Shown: piece by piece, positions 54,101-61,400 of the stretch
How positions within the stretch are numbered: position 1 is the first letter of the stretch
Layout of the letters: the number at the start of each line of letters is the position of its first letter
DNA from: Symsagittifera roscoffensis
Taxonomy: Eukaryota > Xenacoelomorpha > Acoela > Convolutidae
DNA: 64,000 nt
Direction of reading: 5' to 3'
Assembly (NCBI RefSeq): GCF_963678635.1
Contig: NC_087067.1
Coordinates: 56,271,964 to 56,335,963, forward strand
Program-made: the position numbers and the translations under genes
Notes under the pieces: model-generated
Told to the model about the DNA's origin: nothing
The model's input: only the letters and a program-made list of their open reading frames with translations
The model's database searches: none

Positions 54101-54444
54101 TGGATGGCTACCATATGATAATCGAACATAGGATGCGTGATAAACACCAGAATGCTGTTAGCCTCAGCAGGAAAACTGAGTTCTATGAAAGATTGGAGCA
54201 GAAGCAGGCCAATCAGGCGGAAATAAAGGAGGGATTCTCGTTTCTGGACAAAGAAACTTATGAAGCGCTTCCCTTAACGAGATGGTTGGATAAATCAGGA
54301 CATCCAATTCCAGGGCACCCTGAGTTACCTGTAGAGAAAGCAGCCGAGATAAAGATCCTGTCCAAGGAGGATCCGGTCCCCTTGGATTTGTTGCTGCGCT
54401 CGAACCTCTCGCATGAATATAAACAGCCTCTCATTATTGGATAA
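51178..54444 (+). CDS. pol: Protease-reverse transcriptase-RNase H polyprotein of G1, 1088 aa
   Basis: The frame has an N-terminal coiled stretch (residues 20-65). A retropepsin-like protease follows with LLDTGAVVSVMP (catalytic Asp near residue 245) and ILGRDFVRNFDV. RT has FCCDFRYLNAVTIKDAYPIP, FTTLDLGSAFWQVPL, MPFGLCNATATFQRLM and YVDDVVIA (about residues 625-735). RNase H has DTDASVVAISGIL near 878, then KAEMFAVV, LRVDNRALSWL and a final QNAVSLSR where ADALSR is usual. All catalytic boxes look intact. The next frame overlaps its last 32 nt. Confidence 0.85.
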   Translation: MQAVTEEAREPEPATAADDFKIDYRAAARDAINRVQQELVTKEIAQKVKLELENEKLQEQLNAFEATEVEEAKAPSSLSMKLNVISGQKFGMAPQGSKIQSIISVAGHQVIRNLSEPSEFTLMHLDTYADYLRQMEPRTESRAVRALLTTGGPRMKKLHGRYLEVYGPYQVMLNVDGISIYTRTYVTTDDDQIGQIYLGEEELKVRKIGHDAMMEQDAVHIGYEADVTAHLLDTNGTKIGVTGLLDTGAVVSVMPIKTWERMGFTREDLIPTNLRLAAANRGAIYVAGRTPITVLHMGGRDLWMSFLVVENLDDADQFILGRDFVRNFDVMIDLNNGLIRIRNPDRKHVQRPINRIITDENKVPIFLDRKVKLKPGQAVVAIFRMRNLNSLSDSKQVCLDSIPNSQSSVILGRSFSVTRNGLCVSVLLNTLDTTVSIQRGKKLGYALPMRTDYEETQNLKKYSVKDCPYHANKDKILKRINELKSIHKFFLMKSETDDGLSSCSNFPERPSSYELDSDKPVLPEIEHLKGKIGEGDFEKLRAVLYRNADVFSKNKADIGCCNFVEHEIELEEGAIPHREGARRMTPHKSEACRAEIEMLLEYDMIEPSKSPWACGVVMAKKKGGQLRFCCDFRYLNAVTIKDAYPIPRIDESLSKLGDAKFFTTLDLGSAFWQVPLRKKDREKTGFACELGLYQWKRMPFGLCNATATFQRLMAQALTGVTKKYGNLLMCYVDDVVIATPTLADHIDRLDEVFGCMKRAGLKCKPSKCEILRDSIKYLGRMVDRHGVRPDPEAVEAVLTWKAPRTDTQLMSFLGFANYYREFIKGYADKVYTMQKLMRNKGKKFEWNDEAQVAFEIIKRELCEAPVLGMPTEKGMYVLDTDASVVAISGILHQEQEWNGRTVIRPIAYGSKVLSDTEMKYGAPKAEMFAVVTFVEKYRAYLGSAPFKLRVDNRALSWLKTYSMDQSYIGRWIVRLDGYHMIIEHRMRDKHQNAVSLSRKTEFYERLEQKQANQAEIKEGFSFLDKETYEALPLTRWLDKSGHPIPGHPELPVEKAAEIKILSKEDPVPLDLLLRSNLSHEYKQPLIIG

Positions 54445-55123
54445 AGCGGTGCAAGTCACACCACAAGTAATGCGGATGCTGGGTGGATTGTTAGAAAGAG
54501 AAGTGACCAGAGATGACCCCGAGTGGACAGCAGCAGTGGCATCGCTAACAGTCAGTGAGAAGGTGAAGATCATGCCGTCCAGACGACAGCACGAAGAGAA
54601 CGAGAGGGATTGTAGGACAATAGTTCAGCAACTAGTATCCTCAATACCCCAAGAGATTTTAACCAGTACTTCTTACGGACAGAAAGAACAGGGGAGCAGC
54701 AAGCGAAAGAAAACCGTCACCTTTGTAGACCGGGATAAAGAGGGTGAAGAGGTAGAACACAATCTGCTGCAAGACTATTTGTCCGGGGAGAAGGATGATG
54801 AGAAGAACCAGCGATCACAAGATCAACACCCGGGACAAGGAAATTTGTCCGGGGAGTCTGAGATAAACGAGAAAAATCCTGATGAGAAACAGGACCTAGA
54901 AAACAAGGTTTTGTCCGGGGAGTTCAGATGGATGCGAAGAAAGCACAGACATGATTTGGAGGAGAGCGCAGTCTCCAGCACAACCTCTTCGACGGATGAT
55001 GATTCCCGAAACTCAGGAATGGACACCTATTCAGACAGGAACTCGAGTTCGGGATCCGAACTGTCAGAACTAGCGATACACACGCTACTAGTGGAAACTT
55101 GGGCAAAGGGACCTGGACAGTGA
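54413..55123 (+). CDS. Acidic linker protein between RNase H and integrase, 236 aa
   Basis: The frame begins with an ATG at 54413, overlaps pol by 32 nt and overlaps the integrase frame by 32 nt (55092-55123), each in the next +1 frame. It has a short ordered N-terminus and a Lys/Glu/Asp/Ser-rich remainder with LSGE three times, 22 codons apart. Those peptides come from a repeated nucleotide motif TTTGTCCGGGGAG. No family is recognised. It may serve mainly to carry the nucleotide element. Confidence 0.55.
   Translation: MNINSLSLLDKAVQVTPQVMRMLGGLLEREVTRDDPEWTAAVASLTVSEKVKIMPSRRQHEENERDCRTIVQQLVSSIPQEILTSTSYGQKEQGSSKRKKTVTFVDRDKEGEEVEHNLLQDYLSGEKDDEKNQRSQDQHPGQGNLSGESEINEKNPDEKQDLENKVLSGEFRWMRRKHRHDLEESAVSSTTSSTDDDSRNSGMDTYSDRNSSSGSELSELAIHTLLVETWAKGPGQ
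54778..54922 (+). promoter_or_regulatory. Three PPT-like motifs at exact 66-bp spacing
   Basis: TTTGTCCGGGGAG begins at 54778, 54844 and 54910. Flanks have diverged while the 13-mer is identical. Eleven bases of it (TGTCCGGGGAG) form the purine tract next to the 3' LTR of G2. A fourth copy begins at 57369. Confidence 0.75.
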
Positions 55124-55211
55124 TCGCTACCTAATACCAAGCGAAAGAGTCTTTGACAACGCAGCGGATGACTTAGAAACGATAGCGGTATCGAAACGCT
55201 CGATAAGCCTG

Positions 55212-57992
55212 TTGCCGCAGAAAGAGGCAGTCAGGACTGATCTTCAACCGTTTCAGCAAGAAACACAACCGTTGGCGAAGATTTGGTGCGTTAAGATGGA
55301 AGAAGACACACATCAGCCCAACGAGCTGAATAGTCAGATGAGGGTCATGAAGACGTACTTGAAGGCGAGATACAGACTCTCGGACCTTCTAAGAGCGCAG
55401 AGAAATGATCGCATGACAAGCAACCTAAAAAGGTGGATAGAAAACGGTGCACCTGACAAAGGTGACCTGGAAGAAGACAGCTATAGGATCCTGAGACAAT
55501 ACTTCATGCAGAAGGAGGGGAGATTATATCTGAACAAGGACGGGATCGTGGCTTGCAGGAGAAGAGAAGAAGACAAGGTCTTATACAAATATAACGCGAT
55601 AGTGTTGCCGCAACTCTATCAGACAGAACTATTATTCAGGTCGCATGATCAGATGGGCCATCAAGGGATCGACAAAGTGTATCAGAGGATACTGAAGCGC
55701 TTTGAGTGGCCTGGAATGAAAAAGGCATGCGAGAAATGGGTAACAGCGTGCCTGTCATGCCAACAGGTCAAGGATCCAAGGAAATTACGATTTCCTTTAC
55801 AATCAATTGAGTCGTCTGAATTCAACGAGGTGGTGCAGATAGATCACCAAAAGATATGCATGACAGACAGCGGTTATAACCAAGTCTTGGTCATGATAGA
55901 TCACTTCACGAAGTATGCAGAGGCCGTGCCCTGCATAACTGCCTCGGCGGAAGAGACATGCGACCACCTGATCAATACGTGGATAGCAAGACATGGTTGT
56001 CCGATGACGTTTCAATCGGATAATGGAACAGCTTTCGTAGGAGAGCTTACGAAAGAGCTTATGAGACGCTCACAGGTCGCTCAGGCTCACTCCACGACAT
56101 ACCACCCTCAAACGAATGGCCTAGTGGAAAGACAGAATAGGACGTTAGTGTCGATGCTGAGGGTATATTGTTCCAGGTACATGACCGATTGGGACAGATA
56201 CCTTCCACAGGTGATGGGAGCTTATAATAGCACGCAACACTCCACCACTGGAGTCAGTCCACACATGATGCTGACGGGACACGAGAAGTCTTTACCCTTG
56301 ACATTCTTCTACCCAGAGTATGAGGGAAAGAAAACATCTCCACAGGTTTACGTAAGGGATGTGATCAGACGTCAACAGGAGTTGAACGATCTGTGCAGAC
56401 GAAATACTCAGCAAGCACAGGCAAGGCAAAGGAAAAGATTCGACAAGAAAGCAGCTGGCGCAAAAGCTTACTCGGTGGGAGACTACGTATGGGTATTTCA
56501 GAAAGTTATACCACCGAAAGGGACAAAGAAACTTCTAAAAAAATGGAGGGGACCCTTCATGATTACGGAGGTGCACCAGGAGGGACGCTTTTATAGACTG
56601 AGTACTGGCCGAGCCGCCCACTACGAGAACATCAAGCCACACAATCCATCGACAGAAGACTGGTGTATACCTGCAGACATGGAAGAAGGGGATTATCTAA
56701 TGATCGATCCTGCTTGTGAGGTCAATGAAAAGGGCACCAGGGAGAAGAACGATGGAAACGAAGTCGTAGAGGAAGGTACGGATACACCATTGGACCTGGA
56801 TCCAAACGAACAGATCGAAGCGGACGATGAAACCTTACCCTACGCAGAGGAAGATTGGCAGGATCCCGAACAGACAGAGGTTCCCAAGAACTTGGAACCA
56901 GATCTTCCGTTCACGATGCAGACTCGTCAGAAGGACGGGACGAGACCAAGAAAGAAATACAATCCTTACGGTGACGACTTTGTAGTGGATAGGATAGATC
57001 TAAAGAAAATAGTGGAGGAAGTAGTGGGTTTAGAGGAAATAACTGTGTCACAAGACATTGACATAGTCGATGATCACAACGATGAGTGGGTTGACGACTG
57101 GTCGAAACCCGAGGTAGAATTCGACGATGAGCAACAGCAGTCATATGAACAAGACCTGACGAACCTGCGTGTCTTAGAGTGGCTGAACGAAATGACATCA
57201 GACCCTAAAGAGACCAGCGTTACGATTCAAGACCGTCAAAGCGCGAAATACATTAAGACCGAACGAGATGATCCTTCCTGGGCTGCCCAGGAAGGACAAC
57301 TTCTCATTCCAGCTTGTAACCTTGACTTGATATCCGGTATGCGATCGACGGGGACGCCGATGGATATTTTTGTCCGGGGAGTGGGGGTAGGACTTACCCA
57401 CACTGAAAACCTGATAATAAAAAAATTGAGAATAGCAAGAGAAACAGGAGAGTTAGAAGCAGAAACAGGCGAAGAACCTAAGAAACCTGACATAGGCAGG
57501 GTGGTTGAGTCATATTTTAACTTACCAAATGAATATTCAAGTAACATAATACTAACAGACAGTGATTTCATACTCACAAACAGAACATGTGCGATAACAA
57601 TCACCGCAGACCTGAGTTTTAGGACAGCGTTAGCGGCAGACTTTAAGAGAGAATACAAAAACGTGGAATTCCTTTGGAAGCAAAGACCAGGGATAGGGGG
57701 CGTAGCAGCCTTACCTCCGGCGGTGTCGCAGATACCGGGAAAGTACTTATGCTTCTTGGTAACGAGGGCAACGGAGAAGCAGCACGTGGACCCAGAAAAC
57801 CTAGTCTTGTCTTTGACGAGGCTGAGGGACTTCCTTGTGGAAATGGACGTGAAGGAGCTCTCGCTTCCAGTGTACGATCCAAACAGAGGAAGACTGCATC
57901 CTCGGGAATTGTACGCGCTTGTACAAGTGATATTCTCTGATACGAACATACAAGTATATCTACACAAGAAATATTACTTAAGTATAGGCTGA
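55212..57992 (+). CDS. Integrase with a C-terminal macro-like domain, 926 aa
   Basis: The frame is open from 55092; TTG at 55212 is only the first alternative start. The zinc site is H145, H150, C180, C183. The DDE core is Asp 211 (VVQIDHQK), Asp 270 (FQSDNGTAF) and Glu 306 (NGLVERQNR), with D-E spacing of 35. A GPF-type region (WRGPFMITEV) follows. After a long acidic linker, residues about 778-926 read like a TARG1/OARD1-type macro domain: DLSFRTALAADFKREY, then YLCFLVTRATEK, LSLTRLRDFLV and VIFSDTNIQVYL. The usual glycine-rich GCGLD loop is replaced by DPNRGRL, so enzymatic activity is uncertain. Such domains bind or remove ADP-ribose. Confidence 0.8.
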   Translation: MPQKEAVRTDLQPFQQETQPLAKIWCVKMEEDTHQPNELNSQMRVMKTYLKARYRLSDLLRAQRNDRMTSNLKRWIENGAPDKGDLEEDSYRILRQYFMQKEGRLYLNKDGIVACRRREEDKVLYKYNAIVLPQLYQTELLFRSHDQMGHQGIDKVYQRILKRFEWPGMKKACEKWVTACLSCQQVKDPRKLRFPLQSIESSEFNEVVQIDHQKICMTDSGYNQVLVMIDHFTKYAEAVPCITASAEETCDHLINTWIARHGCPMTFQSDNGTAFVGELTKELMRRSQVAQAHSTTYHPQTNGLVERQNRTLVSMLRVYCSRYMTDWDRYLPQVMGAYNSTQHSTTGVSPHMMLTGHEKSLPLTFFYPEYEGKKTSPQVYVRDVIRRQQELNDLCRRNTQQAQARQRKRFDKKAAGAKAYSVGDYVWVFQKVIPPKGTKKLLKKWRGPFMITEVHQEGRFYRLSTGRAAHYENIKPHNPSTEDWCIPADMEEGDYLMIDPACEVNEKGTREKNDGNEVVEEGTDTPLDLDPNEQIEADDETLPYAEEDWQDPEQTEVPKNLEPDLPFTMQTRQKDGTRPRKKYNPYGDDFVVDRIDLKKIVEEVVGLEEITVSQDIDIVDDHNDEWVDDWSKPEVEFDDEQQQSYEQDLTNLRVLEWLNEMTSDPKETSVTIQDRQSAKYIKTERDDPSWAAQEGQLLIPACNLDLISGMRSTGTPMDIFVRGVGVGLTHTENLIIKKLRIARETGELEAETGEEPKKPDIGRVVESYFNLPNEYSSNIILTDSDFILTNRTCAITITADLSFRTALAADFKREYKNVEFLWKQRPGIGGVAALPPAVSQIPGKYLCFLVTRATEKQHVDPENLVLSLTRLRDFLVEMDVKELSLPVYDPNRGRLHPRELYALVQVIFSDTNIQVYLHKKYYLSIG
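57369..57381 (+). promoter_or_regulatory. Fourth PPT-like motif
   Basis: TTTGTCCGGGGAG followed by TGGGGGTAG lies within the integrase extension, coding for the FVRGV residues in a different codon phase from the other three copies. Confidence 0.6.
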
Positions 57993-58401
57993 GTGATGTG
58001 CGAAAGAGTGTTAGGTCAAAGACTAAGTTGCATGTGATATGTATGTTATGTTATGTTATGTGTTAGGTTATTAAGATCATGGGTAAGTAGGGGTTAGTGA
58101 CCATGAACAACTAAATGACGATCTTGGGAATAGATCCAAAGTTTGGACTGTCCAATCTTAGGTCGAATTCCAAAATTTTAGAAACCAATTGATTTTAAAA
58201 AATTTTAGGATAAATATCTTTTTATCTGAACTGTTTTAAGCAAATTTTAACGATATATGTTAAGGTGAAACTGACAAGTGTGACATTCGTGATTTCTTTT
58301 CTTGATCCTGATTGATCATTTAAATTACTCACTTGAGTCAAAGAATCGAATCAAATCAAACTTGAAAAGAATAGAATGGAAATTTCAACCTGGATGAATT
58401 G
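57993..58401 (+). other. Spacer between pol and the giant frame
   Basis: This 409 bp AT-rich spacer has a TATGT repeat (58040-58060) and pyrimidine-AG sites such as TGTTTTAAG near 58.24 kb that could act as a splice acceptor for a subgenomic mRNA. No gene is seen. Confidence 0.4.
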
Positions 58402-61400
58402 ATGGACCTGGCAGAGGCATATGTAGGACCGATGGTAGATGCGATCTATCGTCGGCTGATCGAACGAGACTTCGCTCTGGAGGACCCAGAGGTGGTCATG
58501 TTGCTGACCGCCCTGATCAACATCTTGGGGCACGACAACCGTGGGGACCGCCCCACGGAAGTCCTGTTGATGGCAGCATATGGAGAAAGAGGAATACTAG
58601 ACCGCCCAAACATGAGAGTGATGAGGTGGAGAAACGGGGCTCTCTCAGGGAGTGACTTGGCGAATGAGCCTGGATTGGGAAGTTCTAGGACTTACCAACC
58701 AGGTGAGATGCCAATGCCCTCTAAGCCCAAACCTGGGTTGACGAGAATGCATCGGGAGATGAACAGCGAGGCGACCTCGTCTGGTTCACCACTGAGAGCA
58801 GCTGTGCCACCAAAAAGGGTGAAAGTAACACAGAAGGTTCAGACGAACCAAACCATACAAGATCTGGACGAGATGAACGATCAGCTGAGAAGTACGAAGA
58901 AGGAGCTGGACGAGATGACCAGAAGCATGCTCCAGATGGAGGAAGATCGGGACATGTGGAGAAAGTTGTTTGAAGACTGCAACAAAAAGCAGGGCCAAGA
59001 GATCGAACGCTTAAGGCAGCAATACAAAGAGCGATCGGAGCGGGTGGCGTTGACAACGGCCGTGGAGAAAGTGATACCTGCAAGGGATATTCCTCGTGGG
59101 CAGTCCCCGATGGAGCTCTTGACACCTCGAGAAATGAGTCAAACAACGGAGACACGGCTTCCAGCAGAGGCAGAGACGAATCGAGTAACAATCCCGGATC
59201 CTAGTGACACCTTGGGTGATCCCGTCGTAGAGCAGACAGTGAGGAAGCTGATAGAGACAGCTGGACGACTGGTCGCTAACAGGAATGCGCCAGGTTCCGG
59301 GGTGACTGCACCCTATGGAACGATTGACGATACGCGCAGAGTACAACTCTCCCAGACCGTGATCAGACAAGGGATAAGTAACGTGACACCACTCATGGGG
59401 AGCTCGAGAATCCCAGAGAGGAAAGTACGAAAGATGCCAGCGAAGAAAGTGTCTCGTATAATAAACGTGCAGAAGAATAATCAATTGAAGTATAATTTCA
59501 CGGGAGTTCCGGAGACAGATCCGAGGGCCTGCTTCAATCGAGCTACCTGGAGCCCGGCTGTGAACCTGCAGCAACCACCACTCGGGACATCTCACCTGAT
59601 ATTGGGAGACAGTTTAGTCAGAGTGCTGTCGAATTTGAGGACCTCGTGGGTCACCACGGTGATGGCCTTTGGAGGTGCGACGATAGCCCAATTATATCGG
59701 ATGGTGGAACTGATGAATCCAGGGAAGATTCCCAATGTGATGATCTTAGTTGGGACGAATGACATCTCCAGAGGATCAGACGAGCAGGAAGCACTGTGGG
59801 AGTCAATGATGGTGTGTTTGTTCACTACCCTCTGGCAGAAGTTCAGTTGCGCGGTACTGACCGTTTGCACTGTGCCAATGAATACGAGAAGCCTGACAGC
59901 ATCAGGAAGGAGGCACAACGAGGGAGTCATGAGATGGAACAACATCTTGAGGAACCTAGCAAATCGAAATGCCGGAAGGATGATCCTCATGGACATTGAA
60001 CATGAGTTGAGAGCCATGGATCAAGCCAGACTGACCACGGATGGCATCCACTTCGACAGTATCGAAGGACAAGCTTGGTTGAATCGAGTCTTCCAAGAAC
60101 GGTTGGAGGAGCTGGAAGCAGAACTCTTTGACACAGGAGTGCTGAAGGAAGGGGGAACGGTGAGTGATGCGGTAATTACCACCTTTGTGCCTCCTAGCCT
60201 GGAAACACGCCTGGGTACGGTCCCAGCCGTCACGAATTACCGGCAACAAAGCTCCAGCAAACCAGGTCGAAGAACAGACGTGCAGGATCGGTTGGGAGAA
60301 GCACCGATGAGGAGAACAATTCATCCTACGAGAAGGATAGGACCTGTCAACCAACCAATCGAAGAAGTAGCCGGCACATCTAGATCGGAGACGACGAGTA
60401 CCAGTCGAGAGGAAAGACCGAGCAGAGGCTCATTGTTGTGGTCGAGGTCCATACCGTCTCCTTGGCATATATACAAAGACGAACTAATGAAGCTGGATCT
60501 CCAGAGAGTAAGCTTCATCGAAGATGCAAGGAGGATGTTGAATGGAGCGACGCTATCCGTCAGCAGATTGTACTCGATAACCGGCGTAGACTGGTTGATA
60601 GCCGCTAGCATAAATTTCAGCTCCACGACGGCCTTGAGATTTGCTGATTTGGAGGGACTGCCCTCTAACAACACGATGGGACCAGTGAATGCGAGACCGT
60701 TGCAAGATGTGAGATTGAATCATGATGAGGGGAATCGTGAAGAGAGACCAGGAAGATTCCTGACGGCGAGAGCACCGATTGGACAACACGTGAAGATATT
60801 CAGGCAGCTGACGACACCACCTGGTCATGTGAAGGAGAGAGTGTACCCAAAACTAGTGAACCAAGATGGTGATGCCCAGAGATATGGCGGATTGACAGCG
60901 ATAAAGAAAGATGAGACCATCTTCGCCGCCTATGACAAAGCAGAGATGAGGAAGGCCAAAATCATGGTAGTAGCGAATTCAGAGTTCGTGTACACCTCCA
61001 AGTCTTTGTTTTGGCCGGACGTCATAATGTTGGCCGCGGTTGACCTAGACCTATTGCAATCAGTGTCTTTGGCTATAGGGGTACAAAGACAGACAGAAAT
61101 GAACCCAATTACGATTGTGTTTGCTGGCATCAATGACCATCTACACAGTAGAGGTTTTCTGAGCAGGCTCAGAGATCCTGCAACAGCAGAAAACGCAGTA
61201 TGGCCAGAAATAAAAGACATCCTGGAGTCGATGGGTGAAGTGGTGGATGCGACGAAGGAGGGGTCATTCAATAAAGTGGCGTTGAGAGTAGTATTCGCGT
61301 TGTCTCCGGGATATGCACATCTCCCGGATGGACTGAAGTTTGTGTATGTAATGGTAGCCTTACTTTCGGAAGGAAAATATGATGTGATCATATCGGCCCC

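Noticed and set aside
57236-57967. Minus-strand 243-codon frame over the macro-like region
   Set aside because: Antisense shadow; the plus strand carries recognisable domain motifs.
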